Assembly: GCF_019645875.1 (NCBI RefSeq)
Contig: NZ_CP081000.1
Coordinates: 5,950,417 to 6,014,416 of the forward strand
Direction: 5' to 3'
Length of the DNA: 64,000 nt
Source: Mycolicibacterium senegalense
GTDB taxonomy: Bacteria > Actinomycetota > Actinomycetes > Mycobacteriales > Mycobacteriaceae
Of the stretch, positions 15,621 to 23,134 are shown one piece after another (the stretch's first letter is position 1; every line of letters begins with the position of its first letter). The notes under the pieces were generated by a model. The model was given only the letters and a program-made list of their open reading frames with translations. It was not told the DNA's origin and searched no databases. The translations under genes and the position numbers were made by a program.

Positions 15621-16220
15621 CTAGGGCGCCAGGCTGCGCATGGTCCTGACGACGTAGTCATCCAGCAGGGCGTCGCGGGTGGGCCAATCGTTGGTCGTGA
15701 TCAACAGCGCGTAGAAGCCGAGCAGGAAGAACACCGCGCTGTTCCACGGGTTCACGTCGGCGGCCACCTCGCCCTGCTGCTGCGCCACCTCGATCTCCCG
15801 AGCCACACCGGTGATCACCGGGTGTTCCTGGCCGTCCCCCACGGGCGGCCGCGTCTGTGAGAAGTGCAGGGCCAGAAAGTCTTTGAACAGCACCCCGCCG
15901 AGCCGGCGTTCGAGGCCGACCACCAGCCGCATGGCCTCGCGCAAGCCTTCCTCCAAGCTGTGCGGCTTCTTGAGGAATTGGCCGTACTGCTTGGCGATCC
16001 GTACCTCCTCGCGCTGCTCCAGTTCCAGCAGCACATGCTCCTTGGTGGGGAAGTGGAAGAAGAACGTGCCGTGTGCCACGCCCGCCGCGGTGACGATGGT
16101 GCCCACATCCGCCTCGGCCATCCCCGCGCGCTTGAACTCTGCGATCGCCGCACCCATCAACCGCTCACGGGTCTGTAGGCGCTTCGCCTCCCGCGCAGAC
16201 AGCCCGTCCGCCACCGCCAT
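15621..16220 (-). CDS. TetR family transcriptional regulator
   Basis: A 199-residue TetR protein. The helix-turn-helix domain is in RERLMGAAIAEFKRAGMAEADVGTIVTAAGVAHGTFFFHFPTKEHVL (about residues 14-62), with a hydrophobic C-terminal domain containing NSAVFFLLGFYALL. The ATG at 16220 has GGAGG about 9 bases upstream; the frame is open to 16337 but that region overlaps the next gene. It lies just downstream of the Bat-like operon in the same direction, separated by 64 bases, and may be read through from it. Target unknown. Confidence 0.9.
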   Translation of the reverse strand: MAVADGLSAREAKRLQTRERLMGAAIAEFKRAGMAEADVGTIVTAAGVAHGTFFFHFPTKEHVLLELEQREEVRIAKQYGQFLKKPHSLEEGLREAMRLVVGLERRLGGVLFKDFLALHFSQTRPPVGDGQEHPVITGVAREIEVAQQQGEVAADVNPWNSAVFFLLGFYALLITTNDWPTRDALLDDYVVRTMRSLAP

Positions 16221-16284
16221 TCCATCTCCTCCACTTGAGCCCAGGGACAGACGAACCGACTCGACCGCACTGACTAACTCGAAT

Positions 16285-16977
16285 CTATCCCCTGGCCGCA
16301 TCGCGCAGAATCTGTTGCAGCCGGTCCAGCGGGTCACCTGACGCGGGGTCGAGCCGGTTGGGCGGTCGCGTCGGCGCCGTGCCGGCCGGCCCCGGCGGCG
16401 GCGCCTGCGCCGGCGGTGGCGGTGGCGGTGGTGGCGCGTTGGGCGGGACGGCGGCGCCGGCTGCGGAGATCTTGCGGTTCAAGCGTGCCTGCGCGTCGTT
16501 GCGGACGTTACGCCGATCCACGTCGGGGTCGGCGTTGCCGGCAAAGCACCCGTCGGGGGCCCGGTCCACCACCTCTCGTGCGGCCAGGTAGTAGCCCAGG
16601 GCGCTGCGGTGGTCGGATGCCGCGGCCGCCCGGTCACCCCGTGTCTCTCGAACCAGCTCCAGATTGACCCTGGCCGAGCACGATTCAGCCGCACTCGAAC
16701 GGGCCGCCGCCTCAGCGAAGTTCCGGTCGGCGTCGGCCAGCCGGTCCTGAAGAACGGCCAGAGCGCCTGCCGCGAAAGATGCCTTGGCGGGGTCGACGAC
16801 ATTGAACCGCTCAAGCTGCGCGACCTCTTCGGCCAAAGCCCCGGCGTCACGGTCGGCGAAGCCGGCGGCTGCCGAGTTGCCGGCCGCCACGACCGAGAAC
16901 AGCTTGACGATCACGACGACGATCACCAGCGCCACCGGCGCCGAGTACACCAGCAGTCGACGGCGCACCGGGCTCAT
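16285..16977 (-). CDS. Membrane-anchored helical (TPR-like) protein at the end of the MoxR operon
   Basis: A 230-residue protein with one N-terminal membrane segment (LLVYSAPVALVIVVVIVKLFSVV) and an outside or periplasmic helical region of paired Ala-rich helices (ADRNFAEAAARSSAAESCSARVNLELV, SALGYYLAAREVVDRAPDGC) that looks like one or two TPR units. A Pro-rich linker with nine consecutive prolines near residue 185 leads to a short end, DPLDRLQQILRDAARG. It overlaps the vWA gene by 4 bases (ATGA). In Bat operons of other bacteria the last gene is likewise a TPR protein (BatC/BatE type). The role is structural and unproven. Confidence 0.8.
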   Translation of the reverse strand: MSPVRRRLLVYSAPVALVIVVVIVKLFSVVAAGNSAAAGFADRDAGALAEEVAQLERFNVVDPAKASFAAGALAVLQDRLADADRNFAEAAARSSAAESCSARVNLELVRETRGDRAAAASDHRSALGYYLAAREVVDRAPDGCFAGNADPDVDRRNVRNDAQARLNRKISAAGAAVPPNAPPPPPPPPAQAPPPGPAGTAPTRPPNRLDPASGDPLDRLQQILRDAARG

Positions 16978-17882
16978 GATCCCGGCCCCATGTCGATGGG
17001 CTGATTGCGACGGAACTCGCGCAGCACCAGATAAAGCTCCACCACGATGAGCAGGGCGGCCACCGCGGCAAAAACCCAGTACAGCTCGACGGTGGTGGTT
17101 ACCGGTTCGGCCGCGGCTTCCTGTGCCCGGTCCTGGCCGGCGGGAAGAACCTCGGCCAGCGGCGCCGCATCGTCGCGCGGCACGAACGGCACGCCGATCT
17201 GGCCGGCGACCCCACGAAGCGCCTGCGCCCCGCCGCTGCCGTATCCCAGCACCGCGCCTCCGTCGACCGCATTTTCGGGGAGCTGGAATTCGCGTTGCGG
17301 TGCTTGCGATTCCGGGGCTCCGGCACCGAAATAGAACACCAGGTTCTGGGCACGGGGAAACTGCTGCATCGCACTGATCAACTGGTAACGCAGGACGCTG
17401 GCGGCCGCACCGACGTTGGCGTCCGGAGAATCTCCGGTCGCAGCCGCGGCGTTCATCGCGGCCGCTACCGGGCGCAGGCTCCAGGTGTCGGCCGACAACG
17501 GCCAGTCCACAGCCGGCCGGTCGGTGAAGGAGATCAGGGCGACGCGCGCCTGCGGATAGCGTTCGATCAACGCCGCGATGTCGTCGCGGGCGGCGGCGAT
17601 CGGTGACCCCGCCATATCCGCTGAACGGTCCAGCAATACAAAGACGTTGGGATCACGATCGCCGGCCGGCCGGGGCACCGCGTCACGTGCACTTCCGGCG
17701 ACCGGGCCGAGGGCGGCCACGACCAGCAACAACCCGGCCGTGGTGAGGGCCGACCAGCGCCACACCGCGGGCCAGCCGCCGCCCTGCCTCCGGACTCGCC
17801 CGAAGGTCAACCCGCGAGCCACGAGCAACGCCGCCGCGAGCACTGCGACCAGCAGCGGCGGCAGGACCGGTTCCAGCCTCAT
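16974..17882 (-). CDS. Membrane von Willebrand factor A domain protein (BatA/B-like)
   Basis: A 302-residue protein with two N-terminal membrane segments (LPPLLVAVLAAALLVA and ALTTAGLLLVVAALGPVAG), a vWA domain beginning NVFVLLDRSADMAGSP near residue 80, and a C-terminal membrane segment (LYWVFAAVAALLIVVELYLVL). The metal-ion-dependent adhesion motif DxSxS is imperfect (DRSAD). The ATG at 17882 overlaps the stop of the preceding vWA gene by 4 bases. MoxR AAA+ ATPases and vWA proteins work together as chaperone-like systems at the membrane, typically in stress tolerance. The client is unknown. Confidence 0.85.
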   Translation of the reverse strand: MRLEPVLPPLLVAVLAAALLVARGLTFGRVRRQGGGWPAVWRWSALTTAGLLLVVAALGPVAGSARDAVPRPAGDRDPNVFVLLDRSADMAGSPIAAARDDIAALIERYPQARVALISFTDRPAVDWPLSADTWSLRPVAAAMNAAAATGDSPDANVGAAASVLRYQLISAMQQFPRAQNLVFYFGAGAPESQAPQREFQLPENAVDGGAVLGYGSGGAQALRGVAGQIGVPFVPRDDAAPLAEVLPAGQDRAQEAAAEPVTTTVELYWVFAAVAALLIVVELYLVLREFRRNQPIDMGPGS

Positions 17883-18841
17883 GGCCGCATCACCACCGGC
17901 CACCACCACAGCACCACCATCGCCAGCAGCGCGAGCAACACCGGGATCCCCGGGGTTTCGGCAGATCGGACGTCGGCGGACTCGCCGGTGGACCCGGCCT
18001 GGGGCGGGTGGTCCCGGATCTCGGCGAGATGTGCTCCCACATCGGCCGAATCGGAAAACCACAGGCCGCCCGTGCTGCGGGCCAGGTCGGCCGCAGCGCC
18101 GTCGCCGGAACCGGGCGTGATCGCGTTGACCTGAACACCTGCCGTTACCGCCAAATCGTGGAGTCGATCCGTGCTGAACAGCGGGGTCGCTTCACCGGGA
18201 CGCGGCAACGATTCGGGGCCGACGTAGATCATCGACCGCCGCTGCGCCGACGGTTCCGAGAAGGACGGGAAACCGGTCAGACACATGGCCAGCACGTCCT
18301 CGACGTTGACTGCGTAATCGACGTATGACACCGGTGCCACGAAGGGTCGCGACCCCTCCCGCTGTCCGAATGCGGCGAATTGTGCTGCGGCGTACTGATA
18401 GTCCCGGGTGAGTGGGATGACACGCCGGTTCGCCGACGAGAGGCCGATCCGTTCGGTGCCGAAGGAGCCGACCCGCTCGGCGAAGTACCGCAGCGTGGCG
18501 CTGACCGCGGGATCGGTCAGTGGGCCGCCGACGCACACCATGATGTCCTCGGGGGTTGCGACCTCGGTGGCGCGACCCCACGACGGCAGGCCGGTCGGGC
18601 GCGCCGCGACCAGAGCCGACGCCCCGAAAGCGACCACCAGCATCGCGATCGCGACGACGGCCGACACGGTTCGCCGGCGCGCCGTCCGAACGTATGCGGG
18701 CAGCCGGGTCAGCCGCCGGGTATTGGCCAGGGGTATGAATTGGTCCCGGTCGACCGACGGCTTCGGCAGCAGGGCCAGGCCCACGCACCCGGCAAGCGCC
18801 AGGCAACCAACCATCGCCACCGCCCACCAGATCAGGTCCAT
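17879..18841 (-). CDS. Second membrane vWA-like protein with degenerate metal site
   Basis: A 320-residue protein with three predicted membrane segments: IWWAVAMVGCLALAGCVGLALL at the start, VSAVVAIAMLVVAFGASALVA near residue 65 and IPVLLALLAMVVLWWWPVVM at the end. The region between the last two has the alternating hydrophobic strands of a vWA fold (DIMVCVGG, SMIYVGPES, VQVNAITPGSGDG), but no DxSxS adhesion motif; IMVCVGG stands where it should be. It overlaps the genes on both sides (4 and 10 bases). It probably pairs with the other vWA protein, with only one partner keeping a possible metal site. Confidence 0.75.
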   Translation of the reverse strand: MDLIWWAVAMVGCLALAGCVGLALLPKPSVDRDQFIPLANTRRLTRLPAYVRTARRRTVSAVVAIAMLVVAFGASALVAARPTGLPSWGRATEVATPEDIMVCVGGPLTDPAVSATLRYFAERVGSFGTERIGLSSANRRVIPLTRDYQYAAAQFAAFGQREGSRPFVAPVSYVDYAVNVEDVLAMCLTGFPSFSEPSAQRRSMIYVGPESLPRPGEATPLFSTDRLHDLAVTAGVQVNAITPGSGDGAAADLARSTGGLWFSDSADVGAHLAEIRDHPPQAGSTGESADVRSAETPGIPVLLALLAMVVLWWWPVVMRP

Positions 18842-19305
18842 CCGCGGATCAACTCCTCTGCTGTGACGCTGGCGGTGCCGGCGTCGAGCGTCGACCGGTG
18901 GTTGAACTGAATGTCGGTGATCTCGGCGAGGATCGGCGCGGCGGGTGCGGCGGCGCTGTCGGCGATCGCGTCGACCTGCATGTACTGCGCCGGTACTCCC
19001 GTCGCGGCATGCAGGAATTCGCGTAGCTCGACACTGAGCGCGGCGCCGGCGCCCGCTGCGGTGAGATCGCCTGACCGGTAACGGTTTCCGATGTTGCGAA
19101 CCGCGCGGGCCGCCCGGCGGCGCAGCAATTCGGACCGCGCGGCGCCGAGGACCGGCAGCTCACGGACCGGGCGTCGCCGCGAGGTCAGCACAAAGACGCC
19201 CGCGTACCACGCACCCAACAGCAGGGTCAGGCCGATCGCGGTCCACAGCCACACCGAGGAGTAGGGCGTGGGGCCGATCACGTACTGCAACAGGTCATCC
19301 GGCAC
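18832..19305 (-). CDS. Small membrane protein of the MoxR operon (DUF4381-like)
   Basis: A 157-residue protein with one N-terminal membrane segment (SSVWLWTAIGLTLLLGAWYAGVFVL), then a basic cytosolic region (RSELLRRRAARAVRNIGNRYRSGD) and a helical part ending EITDIQFNHRSTLDAGTASVTAEELIRGWT. Size, topology and position between DUF58 and vWA genes match DUF4381 proteins of Bat-type operons. The GTG start at 19305 overlaps the DUF58 gene by 11 bases and its stop overlaps the next start by 10, so translation is probably coupled. Confidence 0.72.
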   Translation of the reverse strand: MPDDLLQYVIGPTPYSSVWLWTAIGLTLLLGAWYAGVFVLTSRRRPVRELPVLGAARSELLRRRAARAVRNIGNRYRSGDLTAAGAGAALSVELREFLHAATGVPAQYMQVDAIADSAAAPAAPILAEITDIQFNHRSTLDAGTASVTAEELIRGWT

Positions 19306-20161
19306 GGGCGTACACCCCGGTCATCGCGGTCAGCGCCGCCCTGATCCGCATACTGCCGGTGACCCGGGCATGCGGGACCCGGTGCAGGGTGAGGAACTCG
19401 GAAAGTTCTTCGCGCCGTTGCGCTTCGGCGCGCCGGTAGTCCTCGATGACGCTGTGGTCCAGGCCGGTCAGGATGGTCCGGCCGTCAGACACCTCGTAGC
19501 TGCGGCCGTCACCCCGTTGCGCGCTGACCGCCGGCATGTCGCTGACCAGGGCCCACAGCACATCGTGGCGGGCGGTCAACGACCCCAGCACCTCGGCCAA
19601 CCGGTCGCTGAGCTCCGGCTCGTCGGACACCACGAAGATCAGCAGCCGGTGTCGGTAATGGCGGGCCACCCACTCGAGCTGAACCAGGATGTCGCTGGGA
19701 CCGGGATGGTCGGTGGCGTGGTGGTGGAACCGGTGCAGCAGGCTCTCGATGTGCGTCTCGCCTCGGCGCAGCCGAATATCCACGTTGCCGCGGTGGTCAC
19801 CGAGCACCATGGCGATCTCGTCGGATCGGGGTAGCGTCATCAACCCGATCGCGCCGATCAGGTGCAGGGCCACCGTCCTTTTCAGTTCTCCTGACGGCGC
19901 CTGCGCGCAGGTGTTGCGTCCGGCATCGGCGACCACCAGCACCTTGTGGTGCTTCTCTGAGACGAACCGTTTGATCAGGGTGTGACCGGAACGTGCGGTG
20001 GCCTTCCAGTCGATGTCGCGCACGTCGTCACCCGGCACATAGGGCCGCAGCTCGTCGAATTCCAGGCTGCGGGTGTGGATCAGCGCGTAACGTCCGCCTT
20101 CGAGCAACCCCCCGATGTCGCGTCCGGCATACGCCTTGGCGGAGTCCAGGTATCTGCCCAT
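19295..20161 (-). CDS. DUF58 domain protein
   Basis: A 288-residue protein with the DUF58 signature YVPGDDVRDIDWKATAR at about residues 41-57, preceded by GGRYALIHTRSLEFDELR, and a vWA-like second half (KVLVVADAGRNT, LLIFVVSDEPEL). DUF58 proteins are the constant partner of MoxR ATPases. The ATG at 20161 lies 7 bases after the moxR stop with GTGAGG as a weak ribosome site; the frame extends to 20200 but that part overlaps moxR. No membrane segments are present, so it acts in the cytosol alongside MoxR. Confidence 0.92.
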   Translation of the reverse strand: MGRYLDSAKAYAGRDIGGLLEGGRYALIHTRSLEFDELRPYVPGDDVRDIDWKATARSGHTLIKRFVSEKHHKVLVVADAGRNTCAQAPSGELKRTVALHLIGAIGLMTLPRSDEIAMVLGDHRGNVDIRLRRGETHIESLLHRFHHHATDHPGPSDILVQLEWVARHYRHRLLIFVVSDEPELSDRLAEVLGSLTARHDVLWALVSDMPAVSAQRGDGRSYEVSDGRTILTGLDHSVIEDYRRAEAQRREELSEFLTLHRVPHARVTGSMRIRAALTAMTGVYARAG

Positions 20162-20168
20162 CACGGCC

Positions 20169-21170
20169 TCACGGCACCTGGACCGCGCGCAGTACCTCAT
20201 CGACGACCACGTCGGGAGTGATTCGCGCGGTGGCGGCTTCGAAGCCCAGGATCAGCCGGTGCCGCAGCACCCGGTGGGCCAGACGGGCGATGTCGTCGGG
20301 CACCACGTGGTCGCGGCCGCGCAGCACTGCCAGGGCGCGAGCCGTGCGGCAGAACGCCAAAGTGGCTCGGGGGCTGGCCCCGTATTCGATCACCCGAGCC
20401 AGGTTGGCCGGCAGATAGTGGCCCGGCTCCCGGGTGACGGCCACCAGCCGGCTGGCGTACTCGACCAGAGCCCGGTCCAGATACACCCTGCGCACGATGT
20501 CCTGCACGCGGCGCACGTCGTCGATGGTGACGACGGGCACCGCCCGGTGGTTGCGGTCGTAGAGGCCGGCGTCCATCCGGGCAGCGATCTCGACCTCGTC
20601 CTCGATCGAGGGATAGCCCACGATTTCCTTGAGCATGAAGCGGTCGGTCTGCGCCTCCGACAGCGGGTAGGTGCCTTCCTGGTCGACCGGGTTTTGGGTG
20701 GCGATGACGAGAAATGGTTCCGGGATGGGATATTCGACGCCGGCGATCGTGGTCTGGCGTTCCTCCATCGCCTCCAGCATGGCGCTCTGGGTCTTGGCGC
20801 TGGAGCGGTTTATCTCGTCGAGCAGCACGATGTTGGCGTGCACCGGGCCCAGTTGGGTGACGAACGAGTTGCCGGCCGCTTCGTAGATCTGGGTGCCGAT
20901 GATGTCGCTGGGCAACAAGTCGGGCGTGCACTGGATGCGGCGGAAGCTACCGTCGATGGACTCGGCCACCACCCGGGCCGCCGTGGTCTTGGCCAGTCCG
21001 GGCACGCTCTCCAAGAGCAGGTGCCCGCCTGCCAGCAACGCCACCAACATCGATTCCCGCAGGTGTTCCTGCCCGACGACACGGGTGGCGAAGGCCGAGG
21101 TCACCGCCCCGACGATGCGCTGGGCTTCGGCGGCGTCGCGCTGGTCAGCCTGCAATCGCGGTGCGGTCAT
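20169..21170 (-). CDS. MoxR family AAA+ ATPase
   Basis: A 333-residue AAA+ ATPase and first gene of a six-gene leftward operon. Walker A is SVPGLAKTT (residues 56-64), Walker B IVLLDEINR (114-122), sensor 1 is in LVIATQNPVDQEGTYPLSEAQTDRF, and the arginine-rich lid region follows. The ATG at 21170 has GAGAGG about 5 bases upstream. MoxR proteins remodel or load cofactors into partner proteins together with vWA proteins. In mycobacteria three MoxR groups exist; this one carries two vWA genes, a DUF4381-like gene and a helical protein, i.e. the Bat-like arrangement. It is divergent from the P450 at 21296 with a 125-base gap in which I see no clear operator. Confidence 0.94.
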   Translation of the reverse strand: MTAPRLQADQRDAAEAQRIVGAVTSAFATRVVGQEHLRESMLVALLAGGHLLLESVPGLAKTTAARVVAESIDGSFRRIQCTPDLLPSDIIGTQIYEAAGNSFVTQLGPVHANIVLLDEINRSSAKTQSAMLEAMEERQTTIAGVEYPIPEPFLVIATQNPVDQEGTYPLSEAQTDRFMLKEIVGYPSIEDEVEIAARMDAGLYDRNHRAVPVVTIDDVRRVQDIVRRVYLDRALVEYASRLVAVTREPGHYLPANLARVIEYGASPRATLAFCRTARALAVLRGRDHVVPDDIARLAHRVLRHRLILGFEAATARITPDVVVDEVLRAVQVP

Positions 21171-21295
21171 GGATCCTCTCCGGTCGGTCGTCCCCCTTCC
21201 CCAGACCCAGTCGATGTACCCAGACTTTGCCGATGTCATGCGCGCCGCAGCGGTCGCGGCGTTTCAACCTCGGTGGCACGGGTAGTTGGTTTGCC

Positions 21296-22663
21296 ATGGG
21301 TTATCGACGCCATGAAGTCACCGGCACAGCCGCGCTCGCGACTTTGACCGACCTCGGGTTCTCCTCGATCGCCAGCGGGGTGCTGGCCCGACGTCGCCCG
21401 ATGGTTCGGCTGCTGGAACGGACTCAGGCCGACAGTCGCGCCGTCAAGCGGATACACCAGCTGCGCCGCCGATTCGGCCGAGGCCCCGTGGAGGTGGTGA
21501 TCCCGGGCCGCCGGATCATCGTCCTGCTCGACCCCGCTGACGTCGGACGGGTGCTGGACGAGGCCCCGGTTCCGTTTCATCCCGCCAATCTCGAGAAACG
21601 CAAGGCACTGCAGTGGTTTCAACCGCACGGTGTGCTGATCTCCCAGGGCTCCATCCGCGAACCGCGGCGGGCGTTCAACGAGGCGGTGCTGGACACGGCC
21701 GCGCAGATGCACCGCCTGGCGGGCTCATTCGTCGAGGTGATCGCCGATGAGTCCGGCAAGCTCGTCGACGAAGCCGCCGAGCACGGCCGTCTGGATTCCT
21801 CGATGTACATGAAGAGTTGGTGGCGCATGGTTCGGCGCCTGACCCTGGGTGACCGGGCCCGAGACGACGAGTCGGTCACCGATGATTTGATGCACCTGCG
21901 CAAGGCCGGAAACTGGTCGTTCCTGTCGTTGCCGCACTACCGCAGGCGGGCGCGGTTCCTCGACCAGCTCTACCGGTACGCCGAGGACCCCCAGCCTGGG
22001 ACGTTGGTCGACGCGGTGGCCGCGACACCGGCCCGCGGTGCCGTCGATCCCGTCGGCCAGATGCCGCAGTGGCTGTTCGCGTTCGACGCGGCCGGCCAGG
22101 CTGCGATACGGGCGTTGGCCCTGCTGGCCGGCCATCCGGACGCGTTGGGGCGTGCCCTCGACGAAGCCGCCGACCCCGGGCAGCCCGCGCTGCGGCCCTA
22201 TCTGCGGGCAACCGTCCTGGAGTCGGTGCGGCTGTGGCCGACCACTCCGGCGATCCTGCGCGACACCACCTCTGACACCACCTGGGGCGAGGGTGCCGAT
22301 CGGTTCACCATCGCCAAGGGCGCGGGCCTGATGATCGTGGTGCCGGCCTTCCACCGCGACGAAGCGTTGTTGCCGTACGCCCACCACTTCGTTCCGGACA
22401 TCTGGCTGGACGGCCGGGCCCAACAGCAGCCTCAGCTGGTGCCGTTCTCCGCCGGCCCCGCCGAATGCCCGGGCCGCAACCTGGTGCTGCTGGCCACCAG
22501 CACCATGCTGGCGAACCTGTTGCACGCCTTGGACCTTCGGCTGACGTCTACGCCGCGCGTGGAAGCCGACCAGCCGCTACCCATGACGCTCAACCAGCTC
22601 ACCCTCGACTTCACCGCCCGGCGCCGGGCCGCTGCTCAGTCGTGGACCGCGACAGCCCGGTGA
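21296..22663 (+). CDS. Cytochrome P450 with atypical I-helix
   Basis: A 455-residue P450. The haem loop FSAGPAECPGRNLV (axial C391) and the K-helix ExxR (ESVRLWPTT) are present. The I-helix reads FAFDAAGQAAIRALALLAG, lacking the acid-Thr pair of the usual (A/G)GxxT oxygen-activation motif. The haem loop also has FSAG in place of FGxG. The ATG at 21296 is taken; the longer frame to 21161 codes for basic non-globular sequence. It may be a P450 that uses a different proton path or performs a non-monooxygenase reaction. The VOC gene follows 21 bases later and could be in the same transcript. Confidence 0.92.
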   Translation: MGYRRHEVTGTAALATLTDLGFSSIASGVLARRRPMVRLLERTQADSRAVKRIHQLRRRFGRGPVEVVIPGRRIIVLLDPADVGRVLDEAPVPFHPANLEKRKALQWFQPHGVLISQGSIREPRRAFNEAVLDTAAQMHRLAGSFVEVIADESGKLVDEAAEHGRLDSSMYMKSWWRMVRRLTLGDRARDDESVTDDLMHLRKAGNWSFLSLPHYRRRARFLDQLYRYAEDPQPGTLVDAVAATPARGAVDPVGQMPQWLFAFDAAGQAAIRALALLAGHPDALGRALDEAADPGQPALRPYLRATVLESVRLWPTTPAILRDTTSDTTWGEGADRFTIAKGAGLMIVVPAFHRDEALLPYAHHFVPDIWLDGRAQQQPQLVPFSAGPAECPGRNLVLLATSTMLANLLHALDLRLTSTPRVEADQPLPMTLNQLTLDFTARRRAAAQSWTATAR

Positions 22664-22684
22664 CGACCTCGGAGAGGACTTCCG

Positions 22685-23134
22685 ATGGAAAACAAGGACC
22701 TGCCGACCCCCGAAACCGGGTTGTTGTTGACCCACTTCCTCACCGTCGCGGACGTGGCCCGATCGCGGGCCTTCTACAGCGACGTGCTCGGCGGTGAGGT
22801 GGTGATGGCCGAGGACCCGTGCATCGTCAAGCTCGCCAACGGCTGGCTGATCATGAACCCCGGCGGCGGCCCCACGCCCGACAAACCGGACGTGACACTG
22901 CACCCGCCGACCGATCCGCACACCGCGACCAGCTTTCTGAACATCCGGGTGGCCGACATCGACGCGTGTTACCGCGAATGGAGCGCCAAGGGCGCCGAGT
23001 TCCTGACCCCGCCCATCGACCGAAAGGCCGAAGTGCGTTGCTACATGCGGGATCCGGACGGCTACCTCATCGAGGTGGGGCAAATGACGGGGCTACTGAG
23101 CGGTGTTCACGCCGGTACGGGCGCGACGACCTGA
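22685..23134 (+). CDS. VOC (glyoxalase/bleomycin-resistance) family protein
   Basis: A 149-residue vicinal-oxygen-chelate protein with two beta-alpha-beta-beta-beta modules: THFLTVADVARSRAFYSDVLGGEVV, then FLNIRVADIDACYREWSAKGAEF and the ending RCYMRDPDGYLIEVGQ, whose final Glu is the usual metal ligand. The ATG at 22685 has GAGAGG about 7 bases upstream. It follows the P450 closely and ends in a 68-base convergent overlap with the MmpL gene. Possible roles are lyase, dioxygenase or binding protein; nothing narrows it further. Confidence 0.9.
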   Translation: MENKDLPTPETGLLLTHFLTVADVARSRAFYSDVLGGEVVMAEDPCIVKLANGWLIMNPGGGPTPDKPDVTLHPPTDPHTATSFLNIRVADIDACYREWSAKGAEFLTPPIDRKAEVRCYMRDPDGYLIEVGQMTGLLSGVHAGTGATT

